A DNA stretch of 36,488 bases from Methylomagnum ishizawai (GCA_945861705.1 CAMAVM010000024.1:1-36488), one strand, 5' to 3'; positions 8,535-16,482 are shown, counted from the stretch's first letter. Notes: generated from the sequence alone by a model not told the origin. Program-made: numbers and translations.

Positions 8535-11246
8535 ATGCCCTTATCGTGGAACGAAATCAAAGACCGCGCCTTGAAGTTTTCTCATGAATGGGTGGATGAA
8601 TCTTCCGAAGATGCCGAAGCCAAATCGTTTTGGGATGCGTTTTTCAATGTTTTTGGCGTACCCCGCCGCCGCGTCGCCACGTTTGAGCAACCGGTCAAAA
8701 AATCCGACGGTCACGACGGCTACATCGACCTGCTCTGGCGCGGCATTATCCTGGTTGAACACAAATCACGCGGCAAAAACCTCGACCGCGCTTTCCAGCA
8801 AGCCAAGGATTACTTTCCCGGCCTTAAAGATATTGATTTGCCCCGCTATATCCTGGTCTCCGACTTTGCCCGTTTTCGGCTCTACGACCTGGAGGAAAAC
8901 ACCCAGCAAGAATTCACCATCAAAGAATTCTACAAGAGCGTCAAACTGTTCGGCTTCATTGCTGGCTACCAAACCACCTCCTACAAAGACCAAGACCCCG
9001 CCAACATCAAAGCCGCCGAACGCATGGGCAAGCTGCACGACAAGCTCAAGGCCATCGGCTATGAAGGGCATGACCTGGAAGTCTATCTCGTCCGCTTATT
9101 GTTTTGCCTGTTTGCCGAAGACACCAGCATATTTGAACGCCGCCTGTTCCAGGATTTGATCGAGCAGCGCACGGCGCAGGATGGCAGTGATCTTGCGATG
9201 CGCTTGGAGCAGTTGTTTCAAGTGTTAGATGCACCGCAAGAAAAACGCCTGAAGAACCTGGATGAACAACTCGCCGCTTTCCCCTATGTTAACGGCAGCC
9301 TGTTTAAGGAACACTTGCCGATGGCCTCGTTCGACACTGAAATGCGCGAGAATTTGTTGTTATGCTGCGCCCTAGATTGGAGCCGCATAAGCCCGGCGAT
9401 ATTCGGCGCGTTGTTCCAGTCCGTCATGGACCAAAAGCTGCGCCGCAACCTGGGCGCACATTACACCACGGAAAAGAACATCCTTAAGCTCATCCGCCCG
9501 TTGTTTCTGGACGAGCTACGGGCAGAATTTGAGCGGGTAAAAAACCAGCCCAAGAAACTTTACGACTTCCATCAACGTCTTGCCAAGCTCAAATTCCTCG
9601 ACCCCGCCTGCGGTTGCGGCAACTTTTTGGTCATCGCCTACCGTGAACTGCGCCTGTTAGAGCTGGATGTTATCCGCAGCCTGTACGGAAAAGCGCAATC
9701 CACCTCCATAGACGTAGCGGAATTGAACATCCTGTGCGACGTGGACCAGTTTTACGGCATCGAGATAGAAGAATTCCCCGCCCAAATCGCGCAAACCGCA
9801 TTGTGGCTGATGGATCACCAGATGAATATGCGGGTGTCGGAAGAATTCGGCAGCTACTTCGTGCGTTTGCCGCTTAAAAAATCGGCGAAGATCGTCCGCA
9901 GCAATGCCTTAAGGCTGGACTGGCGCGACGTGGTGAAACCGGAGGAGTTGAGTTACATACTGGGTAATCCGCCGTTTGTCGGTGCCAAATATATGGATGA
10001 CGAACAACGGGCGGACATGGTGAGGGTTTTCTACGACGTTAAAAGTGCCGGGCTACTTGATTTTGTTGCCGCCTGGTATCGCAAGGCAGCGGATTTCATG
10101 GAAGATAATCAAGAAATCAAAACTGGCTTTGTCTCGACAAATTCCATCACCCAAGGCGAGCAGGTCGGCGTGTTGTGGCCTGATTTATTGCGTCGCGGGG
10201 TGAAAATCCATTTTGCACACCGCACCTTTCAATGGTCGAACGAAGCAAGAGGTAAGGCTAGTGTTCATTGTGTCATTATCGGTTTTGCCTTGCATGACGC
10301 GACGGACAAGCGGCTTTTCGATTATGAAACCCTGCAATCTGAGCCTCACGAGATAAAGGTCAAGAACATAAACCCGTATCTGGTGGATGCTCCCGACATT
10401 GTGGTTTCTCGCCGCAATTCTCCGATTTGCGCCGTGCCGGAAATAGGGATTGGCAATAAGCCGATAGACGGTGGGAATTATCTGTTCACACCAGAGGAAC
10501 GCGACGAGTTCATCAAGATAGAGCCAGCCGCCGCGCTTTATTTCAGGCGTTGGCTTGGCAGCATTGAATTCATCAATGGCTATGAACGATGGTGTTTATG
10601 GTTAGGCGATTGTCCCCCTGACAAGCTGCGCCAAATGCCAGAAGCTATGAAACGGGTTGAAGCTGTCCGGCGCGTCAGGCGTGCCAGCAACAGCGCACCC
10701 ACAAGAAAACTGGCAGATACGCCAACTCGATTCCATGTCGAAAATATGCCGGATTCAAGTTACCTGGTAATCCCAGAGGTTTCTTCGGAGAGAAGGCGAT
10801 ATATACCGATTGGTTTTCTGTCTCATGAAACTCTTGCCAGTAATAAATTACGCATTTTTCCAAATGCTACACTCTGGCACTTCGGGATTTTATCTTCGAT
10901 CATGCACATGTCATGGATGCGCTCTACAACTGGCCGTCTAAAAAGTGACTACCAGTATTCCGTCTCCATCGTCTACAACAACTTCCCCTGGCCTCAAAAC
11001 CTGACCGACAAACAACGTCTAACCATCGAAGCCGCCGCGCAAGCCGTGTTGGATGCCCGTGCGAAATACCCCAATTCCTCGCTTGCCGACCTGTACGACC
11101 CCTTAACCATGCCGCCGGAACTGGTCAAGGCGCACCACAAACTGGATGCCGCCGTTGACGCAGCCTATTCCAAAAAGAAATTTTCCGGCGACAGTGACCG
11201 AGTGGCATTTTTATTTGAGTTATATCGGCAATTGACAAATTCGTGA
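8535..11246 (+). CDS. Single-chain type II restriction-modification enzyme, MmeI-like (type IIL/IIG)
   Basis: This 903-residue protein resembles MmeI-type enzymes, which carry endonuclease, adenine methyltransferase and target recognition in one chain. The N-terminal nuclease motif is D65 (GYIDLLWRG) with E75 and K77 (LVEHKS), a PD-(D/E)XK arrangement. A helical connector follows, then methyltransferase motif I DPACGCGNF at 356-364 and motif IV NPPF at 478-481. The C-terminal part (about 600-850) would hold the target recognition domain. All catalytic motifs look intact. Codon use is more GC-rich than in flanking genes, and the gene sits alone between two regulatory regions belonging to other genes, which suggests acquisition by transfer. 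A solitary methyltransferase role is possible but less likely given the intact nuclease motif. Confidence 0.9.
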   Translation: MPLSWNEIKDRALKFSHEWVDESSEDAEAKSFWDAFFNVFGVPRRRVATFEQPVKKSDGHDGYIDLLWRGIILVEHKSRGKNLDRAFQQAKDYFPGLKDIDLPRYILVSDFARFRLYDLEENTQQEFTIKEFYKSVKLFGFIAGYQTTSYKDQDPANIKAAERMGKLHDKLKAIGYEGHDLEVYLVRLLFCLFAEDTSIFERRLFQDLIEQRTAQDGSDLAMRLEQLFQVLDAPQEKRLKNLDEQLAAFPYVNGSLFKEHLPMASFDTEMRENLLLCCALDWSRISPAIFGALFQSVMDQKLRRNLGAHYTTEKNILKLIRPLFLDELRAEFERVKNQPKKLYDFHQRLAKLKFLDPACGCGNFLVIAYRELRLLELDVIRSLYGKAQSTSIDVAELNILCDVDQFYGIEIEEFPAQIAQTALWLMDHQMNMRVSEEFGSYFVRLPLKKSAKIVRSNALRLDWRDVVKPEELSYILGNPPFVGAKYMDDEQRADMVRVFYDVKSAGLLDFVAAWYRKAADFMEDNQEIKTGFVSTNSITQGEQVGVLWPDLLRRGVKIHFAHRTFQWSNEARGKASVHCVIIGFALHDATDKRLFDYETLQSEPHEIKVKNINPYLVDAPDIVVSRRNSPICAVPEIGIGNKPIDGGNYLFTPEERDEFIKIEPAAALYFRRWLGSIEFINGYERWCLWLGDCPPDKLRQMPEAMKRVEAVRRVRRASNSAPTRKLADTPTRFHVENMPDSSYLVIPEVSSERRRYIPIGFLSHETLASNKLRIFPNATLWHFGILSSIMHMSWMRSTTGRLKSDYQYSVSIVYNNFPWPQNLTDKQRLTIEAAAQAVLDARAKYPNSSLADLYDPLTMPPELVKAHHKLDAAVDAAYSKKKFSGDSDRVAFLFELYRQLTNS

Positions 11247-11265
11247 TTTGATAATCCCCCTCAAT

Positions 11266-11284
11266 CCCCCTTTTTCAAAGGGGG
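11266..11284 (+). terminator. Hairpin after the restriction-modification gene
   Basis: CCCCCTTT-TTC-AAAGGGGG forms an 8-bp stem with a 3-base loop, 20 bp after the stop codon. The 3' side lacks a T-run, so as an intrinsic terminator it is imperfect. Its C5T5/G5 form is also typical of small interspersed repeats. The rest of the spacer up to 11431 holds no supported gene; a 60-residue frame covering it is repeat-derived. Confidence 0.45.
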
Positions 11285-11431
11285 AGGATTGTGCTAATGG
11301 CACTTTTGCAATGAAGGAAATTGGGGCTAACTCCTCATTTTGTGGTGAAGCAATAATGCAAATGCAACGGGGCGGTAATATTAGCCCCTATCCCAAAAAG
11401 CAATGCTTCAACCCAGCCTCCACCATCTAGT

Positions 11432-11474
11432 ATTGGTTCAAATAAACCAATACTATCGGTGCATATAAACCAAT
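11432..11474. promoter_or_regulatory. Paired 20-bp dyads, candidate upstream activator sites for the barrel gene
   Basis: ATTGGTTCAAATAAACCAAT (11432-11451) is identical to the dyad at 8271-8290. A 3-base gap and ATCGGTGCATATAAACCAAT (11455-11474) follow. The pair lies about 153-195 bp upstream of the sigma-54 element at 11627. Outside the dyads no similarity to the first site is visible, so conservation appears to follow function. Confidence 0.65.
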
Positions 11475-11626
11475 CTGTACGCAAAAAGTTGAGTTCTTTC
11501 CCCACATCAAGCTGCGCTGCTTTGTCGTAAATTCTTTTTATCGCTGATTATTTTCATTGCATATATAAGCGGAACACCCGAAAAAACGTGTGCCTAACAA
11601 CCAAGCAATGTTACCGAAAACAAATG

Positions 11627-11642
11627 TGGCATAAGTAATGCT
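11627..11642 (+). promoter_or_regulatory. Sigma-54 -24/-12 promoter of the outer-membrane barrel gene
   Basis: TGGCAT-AAGTA-ATGCT has the invariant GG and GC in sigma-54 spacing, and its -24 half is the same TGGCAT as in the SulP promoter. The -12 half has A for the first T of TTGC. The predicted start near 11654 leaves a leader of about 70 bases before the ATG at 11726. Confidence 0.6.
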
Positions 11643-11725
11643 CGTATGTTTTAAGGTCAAAGAACGTTGGATTTTACAATTATCCTTGGCGAAGGAGTTT
11701 TTTGAATTCTTAGAGATTCCCATAA

Positions 11726-12466
11726 ATGACGGTTTTAAATATGATTAAGAAAAAGATGAAAGCATTGGTAATGACGGTAGCGACTATGTGTTCTGTCAGT
11801 ATGTTAACGCCTGCTTTGGCAGTGGACGATCTGGATTTGATCCAGGATGCAGGCAGTTGGGCGCAAGTCGTCGGCGAAGGAAGCATGAAATTTATTGACC
11901 CTAGCCTGGAAAAAGGCCGGATTTGGGTGGAAGGGCAAGCCCGTATCAATGACAACTGGGATCATTTCTATCAAGGCATGGTACGTGCCGCCGTGGGTTA
12001 TTCACTTAGCGACCGCGCCACGGTCTGGGCGGGTTATACCTGGCTACCGACACAAAACTTGGGCCACAGCTATGTCAACCAGCAAGATGTGTGGCCTGCC
12101 TTCCGGTATGTTTTGCCGACTGACTACGGCACAATCACATTTAGGACTATGTTTGAAAGCAATTTTCTTCAGGGCAGTGATGTCCGCTTTCGTCCGCGCC
12201 AGATGATAAAATTTATGCACCCTTTTGAATTTGAACCGCGCCTTAGCGTTATTGCATGGGATGAATTTTTCATACGCGTCAATTCAACCCAATTCGGCGG
12301 TAAATCAGGCTTCGACCAGAACCGTGCATTCGTAGGTCTGGGTTGGACGTTCAATAAAAACGTCCGGTTTGAAGGAGGTTATATGAATCAGTATCTGGAT
12401 GATCTAACGCATACTAATAACACCATGCGTCATTTAATTATGGGTTCGGTGTTTATCAACTTTTAG
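11726..12466 (+). CDS. Predicted outer-membrane beta-barrel protein (DUF2490-like)
   Basis: The 246-residue product has a Sec signal peptide: a basic start (MIKKKMK), a hydrophobic core, and ALA before VDD as the cleavage site at about residue 32. The mature part alternates polar and aromatic residues (WVEGQARIND, VWAGYTWLP, VRFEGGYMNQYL) and ends in phenylalanine, as outer-membrane barrels do. The overall pattern resembles DUF2490 proteins, whose function is not established. ATGs at 11741 and 11756 are alternative starts. It has its own predicted sigma-54 promoter and enhancer dyads shared with the SulP gene, and it precedes a two-component system. A role in outer-membrane passage of the SulP substrate is conceivable but is inference only. 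Confidence 0.7.
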   Translation: MTVLNMIKKKMKALVMTVATMCSVSMLTPALAVDDLDLIQDAGSWAQVVGEGSMKFIDPSLEKGRIWVEGQARINDNWDHFYQGMVRAAVGYSLSDRATVWAGYTWLPTQNLGHSYVNQQDVWPAFRYVLPTDYGTITFRTMFESNFLQGSDVRFRPRQMIKFMHPFEFEPRLSVIAWDEFFIRVNSTQFGGKSGFDQNRAFVGLGWTFNKNVRFEGGYMNQYLDDLTHTNNTMRHLIMGSVFINF

Positions 12467-12569
12467 TTCAGCCAAGTAACTGAAGTGATTTGTCTTTAAG
12501 AAAAACGGCGAAGAGTACATAAGTAAGTTAACTTGGACGCACAAACCAAATTGAGCGATAAAATAGAAT

Positions 12570-12719
12570 ATGCGTATTGTCTGTTTTTTGATACTTGTGA
12601 TTATTTCAATCCTTGAGATTAGCCCAATCCCTCTCACTCCCTTAGTGTTAATCTGGGTGGTGTTGTTTCGTCCGCTATGGTTTTATAAGGTAGTGCTTAA
12701 AATATATGATAAGAAGTAG
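12570..12719 (+). CDS. 49-residue membrane peptide, uncharacterised
   Basis: An ATG-started frame of 49 residues ends at TAG (12717-12719). It is strongly hydrophobic (MRIVCFLILVIISILEI). A proline-rich turn (SPIPLTP) and a second hydrophobic/aromatic stretch (LVLIWVVLFRPLWFYKVV) follow, and it closes with basic residues (IYDKK). This predicts one hairpin or two short membrane segments with the C-terminus in the cytoplasm. It is the only coding candidate in the 336-bp gap between the barrel gene and the sensor kinase and lies on their strand, so it may be cotranscribed. The patterned charge and Trp/Pro content suggest a real gene. No function can be named, and the ribosome site is weak. Confidence 0.55.
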   Translation: MRIVCFLILVIISILEISPIPLTPLVLIWVVLFRPLWFYKVVLKIYDKK

Positions 12720-12802
12720 AAAAAGTTGGGTTAAAGCTGGATTCATTCAGGCGTGATCCAAGCCATGCTGCTGTAATTCGCCTTGAACTTTGAGCTTTAA
12801 TT

Positions 12803-14227
12803 ATGCATAAAATACTTTACCGCCCAATTGTCGTTATCAGCCTAGTACTAGGCATGTTAGTTATGTTGGAATTGCTGGCGTTGGGGAGTATTACTTGGCG
12901 AAATTTAAGCCGTATCGACAACATCAAGCAGGACATCATTCAAGGGCATGAGCTTGAACAATTGGTTTTCGAGCTTATCAACACGCCAATAATGGATGCC
13001 GGTGAGAAAATCGAGCCAAGTCCTGAGCAAATCGAATTGCACAAAAGAATCACCCATTTTTTTGCTAATCGTCAAAGTGGTGAAAATGGCACGGGCTTAT
13101 TATTGGATGAGATCAAACCGTTTCTCCAAAATATTGAACAAGGAAAACGCCAGGACATCGCCCAAGTCTTATTGGTCTCCCAAAAAATTCTTAATTTACA
13201 ACGCAGTAATGAGGAAAAACTGCTAACCCAGGTTTATCAAGACAGTCGGTTGGAGCTTAATTTTGCGGTATTTATCCCAATTGCCGTGTTGCTACCTGCG
13301 TTTTTATTAGGTGTGTGGTATTTCAGGCGACAAATTTTATCTCCCCTCATTGCATTGGAGCAGTTGTTAAAACGCCTTACCGATGGCGAAATGCAGCCAA
13401 TAGAAAACCGCAAAGATCCTTTGATGCAGCCGCTGTTCAGCAGTTACAACCGCTTGATCCGGCGCTTGGCGGAATTGGAAGAAGAACACCTTAGCCATAC
13501 TCAAACCCTAGAACGGGAAATACACCATGCCACTCACGCCTTGCTAGAACAAAGCCACACGTTAGCACGTTCCGAACGATTGGCGGCCGTAGGCGAGCTT
13601 GCCGCCAGCACCGCACATGAGCTACGAAATCCATTGGCTGGTATTCAGGCGGCTTTAGAAAACGTCTGCGGTGAATGCGAAGACCCAGAAATTGCTGATC
13701 GCTTACAGATGGTGAATGCCGAAGTGAAACGCTTAACTAACAGCCTTAACGATCTGCTGGCGTATTCCAAACAGCAACCGGAAGCCGCCAAGCTTGTTGA
13801 TATTTCCAAACTCGTAGGCGAGCTTTTGACTTTATTGAAATATCAAGTGAATGAAAACATCAAACTGATTTATGCCATTCCACCTAATTTGCAAACTTTA
13901 TTGCCAGAAACAGAATTTCGGCAAGCGTTGCTTAACCTGCTATTGAATTCGGTACAGGAACTTGGCAAACAGGGCGGAACAATCAACCTGACGATTACCA
14001 AACAGGCGGAAAAATTGCAAATTGAAGTCAGTGATAGTGGACATGGTTTTCCTGAAACCTTGCTCGCGCATGGTGTGCGGTCTTTTGCAAGTTACCGAGA
14101 ACATGGCACGGGATTGGGATTGTCGATGGTATTGCGCTTTGCCCGTTCCCTAGGTGGGCAGTTAAATCTACAAAATGATAGCCAAGGCCACGCCCTCGCG
14201 ACCTTGACCGTACCGGTGGGTGTATGA
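12803..14227 (+). CDS. Membrane sensor histidine kinase (NtrB-like class)
   Basis: The 474-residue protein has two membrane spans (about 9-31 and 153-173) enclosing a periplasmic sensor region of about 120 residues of unrecognised type. A HAMP-like linker and coiled coil follow. The dimerisation/phosphoacceptor helix is TAHELRNPLAGI, with phosphorylatable H272. The ATPase domain carries the N box LLNLLLNSVQE, G1 DSGHGF and G2 GTGLGLSM. Its stop overlaps the start of the response regulator (ATGA), so the two form a pair. Because the regulator is a sigma-54 activator, this kinase probably senses a periplasmic or membrane signal and controls the nearby dyad-bearing promoters (inference). Confidence 0.9.
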   Translation: MHKILYRPIVVISLVLGMLVMLELLALGSITWRNLSRIDNIKQDIIQGHELEQLVFELINTPIMDAGEKIEPSPEQIELHKRITHFFANRQSGENGTGLLLDEIKPFLQNIEQGKRQDIAQVLLVSQKILNLQRSNEEKLLTQVYQDSRLELNFAVFIPIAVLLPAFLLGVWYFRRQILSPLIALEQLLKRLTDGEMQPIENRKDPLMQPLFSSYNRLIRRLAELEEEHLSHTQTLEREIHHATHALLEQSHTLARSERLAAVGELAASTAHELRNPLAGIQAALENVCGECEDPEIADRLQMVNAEVKRLTNSLNDLLAYSKQQPEAAKLVDISKLVGELLTLLKYQVNENIKLIYAIPPNLQTLLPETEFRQALLNLLLNSVQELGKQGGTINLTITKQAEKLQIEVSDSGHGFPETLLAHGVRSFASYREHGTGLGLSMVLRFARSLGGQLNLQNDSQGHALATLTVPVGV

Positions 14228-15609
14228 AAGATAGCTTATTGATTATCGAAGACGAAACTTTGCTGGGCAATGAACTGGCGCGGTTTTTCCGAAAACAGTG
14301 CTGGGAAGTTAATGTGGTAACCGACCTCAAAAGTGCTAAACAGTTATTAACTGGGCAGGACATTGAACCCATCGTCATTTTGTCCGACATGAATTTACCG
14401 GATGGCAATGCCCTAGATTTTTTGGAACAAATCGGAAGCAGCCTGCAACACGCCGAATGGATTTTTTTGACGGGTTACGGCAGTGTTACTGATTCCGTCC
14501 GTGCCTTACGCCTTGGCGCGTATGATTTCATCGAAAAACCCTGCGAACTGGACAGGCTGCACATGCTGGTGGAAGGTGCTGCTCGTAGCGCCAGGGCGCA
14601 GCGACGATTGCAGCAAGAAACCAGTCAACATTTTAACCGCTACACATACGATGCGCTGGTCGGACGCAGCCAAAAAACCAAGCAGCTTAGGGATATGCTG
14701 AAACAACTGGCGAATGTGCCTTTTTCCAGTCTCGTCATCAGCGGCGAAACGGGTACGGGCAAAGGTTTGGTGACGCGCATCTTGCATTACTCAGGCAGTC
14801 GCGCCAGCAAGCCCCTGGTGGAACTCAATTGTGCCGCGATCCCCAAAGATTTGCTGGAATCCGAGTTGTTCGGCTACGAAGCCGGAGCTTTCACAGGCGC
14901 AAAAAAACGCCATCGAGGTCTGTTGGAGCAAGCCGACACTGGCACGATTTTCCTAGATGAAATCGGCGAATTGGATTTGGATTTGCAAGGCAAACTGCTC
15001 AAAGCGGTGGAAGAATTGCGGTTTCGGCGACTGGGCAGTGAAAGTACGGTTGAAGTCGATGTCCAAATCATCGCCGCTACCAATCGTGATCTACTGCAAA
15101 AGGTCAAAACTGGTGAGTTTCGCCAAGACCTGTATCATCGTCTGAGCGTATTAAGCATTCATATTCCGCCACTGCGCGAACGAAAAGAGGACTTGCGTGA
15201 TTTAGTGCCGCAATTTGTTACCAACTGTAGTATCAAATCGGGCAAAAATATCAAAACGATACCCGAAAGCGTATGGGAACAATTGGAAGCTTACGATTGG
15301 CCGGGCAATATCCGCGAATTACATAACGTGATTGAACGCTGCGTGTTGTTTGCGGATAGCGAGGTATTTCCGGCGCAATGGCTGCAATTCCCGAATAATA
15401 GTGAAGATATGTCAGCCGCAGAGAATGACGGCATGTATATTCCACTGGACGGGAGCTTATCGCTACAGGATATGGAAAAACATATCATTCAAGAAGCCCT
15501 GCATCGGGCTAACTACAACGTCACTGCGGCTGCGCGTATGTTAGGCGCAACGCGAGAAACCATGCGCTATCGGGTGCAAAAGTACCATCTTAAGTACGAT
15601 CAGGATTGA
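14224..15609 (+). CDS. NtrC-type response regulator, sigma-54 activator
   Basis: The 461-residue protein has the three-domain NtrC layout. The receiver has acidic residues IIEDE and phosphoacceptor D55 (LSDMNLPDG). The AAA+ domain has Walker A GETGTGKG (174-181), the sigma-54 contact loop GAFTGA (221-226) and Walker B TIFLDEIGEL. A Fis-type helix-turn-helix closes the protein (NVTAAARMLGATRETMRYRVQ). All residues needed to drive sigma-54 polymerase are present. It is coupled to the kinase gene by overlap. Two predicted sigma-54 promoters with matching dyads lie within 7.5 kb, at the SulP and barrel genes, making them the best candidate targets. PilR elsewhere in the window is the only other such activator seen here. 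Confidence 0.93.
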   Translation: MKDSLLIIEDETLLGNELARFFRKQCWEVNVVTDLKSAKQLLTGQDIEPIVILSDMNLPDGNALDFLEQIGSSLQHAEWIFLTGYGSVTDSVRALRLGAYDFIEKPCELDRLHMLVEGAARSARAQRRLQQETSQHFNRYTYDALVGRSQKTKQLRDMLKQLANVPFSSLVISGETGTGKGLVTRILHYSGSRASKPLVELNCAAIPKDLLESELFGYEAGAFTGAKKRHRGLLEQADTGTIFLDEIGELDLDLQGKLLKAVEELRFRRLGSESTVEVDVQIIAATNRDLLQKVKTGEFRQDLYHRLSVLSIHIPPLRERKEDLRDLVPQFVTNCSIKSGKNIKTIPESVWEQLEAYDWPGNIRELHNVIERCVLFADSEVFPAQWLQFPNNSEDMSAAENDGMYIPLDGSLSLQDMEKHIIQEALHRANYNVTAAARMLGATRETMRYRVQKYHLKYDQD

Positions 15610-15659
15610 GTGATTGGGTGTGGAGACACGCCAGATGTCGTGATGCTAATCTATGTTCA

Positions 15660-15716
15660 GGAGTGCAAAGCAAGCTTTGCCCGTGGAGGATAAGTACAAA
15701 GCTTGCTTTGCACTCC
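15660..15716. terminator. Perfect 20-bp inverted repeat between convergent regulator gene and 6S RNA
   Basis: GGAGTGCAAAGCAAGCTTTG (15660-15679) and its exact complement at 15697-15716 flank a 17-base loop. Transcribed rightward it is followed by AATTTTGCTATTTTTT, which suits an intrinsic terminator for the kinase-regulator operon; it may also stop 6S RNA transcription from the other side. Its perfection also fits a recently moved palindromic repeat. Confidence 0.6.
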
Positions 15717-15754
15717 AATTTTGCTATTTTTTGCTTTTAACTTAACAACATTAG

Positions 15755-15940
15755 GTGTGCATCTCCCGCCTGTGCCGATATGTGCTTTCGTCCTTGAACC
15801 GGAGGTTCAAGTGGGGACAGGCTCGTTAAATCAGGCTTCTCGTCGAGACGGGCATGCACACCATTAACGGAAATTGCCCCCTGGGTTAAAACAGGTTCAG
15901 GAAACACCCAGCACACTGTCGAACACAACAGGAGATACAG
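15755..15940 (-). ncRNA. ssrS: 6S RNA
   Basis: 6S RNA binds sigma-70 RNA polymerase in stationary phase by mimicking an open promoter. On the minus strand the region ends with pairing termini (ATCTCC near 15936 and GGAGAT near 15762). It also contains the conserved core GCATGCCCGTCTCGACGAGAAGCCTG and the closing-arm hairpin CTTGAACC-TCC-GGTTCAAGG. About 186 nt matches the usual length. The location directly downstream of zapA on the same strand is the conserved gammaproteobacterial arrangement, and processing from a zapA read-through transcript is plausible. A 63-residue frame on the same strand is an artefact of this RNA gene. The ends are estimated to within about 10 bases. Confidence 0.9.
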
Positions 15941-15958
15941 GGTTATAGTTTAACGCGT

Positions 15959-16258
15959 TTAGTGCTTATCTAAAACGTTTTCAATCTTATCTACCATGTT
16001 TGACAGGCATTCTTTCCAACCCTGACTTAACACCGGACTCTGTTTTTTCAAGCTTTGCAATTCATGGCTCAAATTTAGCGCAGCCATCACGGCAATCCGC
16101 TCCGCATTGCCCACTTTACCGGAATCACGCATTTTGCACATTTGGGCATCTAGTTCACTTGCTGAACGGATGAGGTTTTCCTGCTCTTGCGATTCACAGG
16201 CAATCTTGTATTCCTTACCCATGATGGTAAGTAAAACGGTTTGGGGTTTAACGCTCAT
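15959..16258 (-). CDS. zapA: Cell division protein ZapA
   Basis: ZapA binds and bundles FtsZ filaments at the division septum. The 99-residue protein has the compact N-terminal beta domain (VLLTIMGKEYKIACESQEQENLIRSA, residues 8-33) and the family helix AERIAVMAALNLSHELQ. A coiled-coil C-terminus follows. It begins in a TAATG overlap with the upstream zapB-like gene and is followed by 6S RNA, the conserved order of this locus. Confidence 0.92.
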   Translation of the reverse strand: MSVKPQTVLLTIMGKEYKIACESQEQENLIRSASELDAQMCKMRDSGKVGNAERIAVMAALNLSHELQSLKKQSPVLSQGWKECLSNMVDKIENVLDKH

Positions 16259-16482
16259 TAACTTTGCCCCATTGCTTTTAGCCGCGAAATCATGGCTTCA
16301 ACCCGATTTCTGGCTATGGTAGTTTTTTCAAGAAGATAGGCTTTTTCTCGGACTAAATCATCCTGCTTACTCTTCAAAGTCTCATTTTCATTTTTGACTG
16401 AATCGTACAGGTCTATGAGTTGATCCAGCTTTGTTTCAAGATCCCTTAACTCTAAGGATTGATAAGGTTCTTTATCGGTCAT
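16258..16482 (-). CDS. Small coiled-coil protein, ZapB-like (TIGR02449 type)
   Basis: The 74 residues are almost entirely one heptad-repeat helix (LELRDLETKLDQLIDLYDSV, then KSKQDDLVREKAYLLEKTTIARNRVEAMISRLKAM). Proteins of this type sit directly before zapA in many gammaproteobacteria and are thought to be division-associated by position and by similarity to ZapB. The stop and the zapA start share bases (TAATG). The specific role is inferred from the neighbourhood. Confidence 0.75.
   Translation of the reverse strand: MTDKEPYQSLELRDLETKLDQLIDLYDSVKNENETLKSKQDDLVREKAYLLEKTTIARNRVEAMISRLKAMGQS

Noticed and set aside
11248..11430. 60-residue ORF after the restriction-modification gene
   Set aside because: The first third is a C5T5/G5 hairpin repeat (NPPFSKGE is its usual translation); no sign of coding selection.
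12519..12543. Possible third activator dyad (TTGG...CCAA) before the 49-residue peptide
   Set aside because: The arms are short and the spacing is one base off from the ATTGGTT-N6-AACCAAT dyads; no sigma-54 element follows.
15737..15928. 63-residue minus-strand ORF
   Set aside because: It coincides with the 6S RNA gene, whose structure and location explain the sequence.
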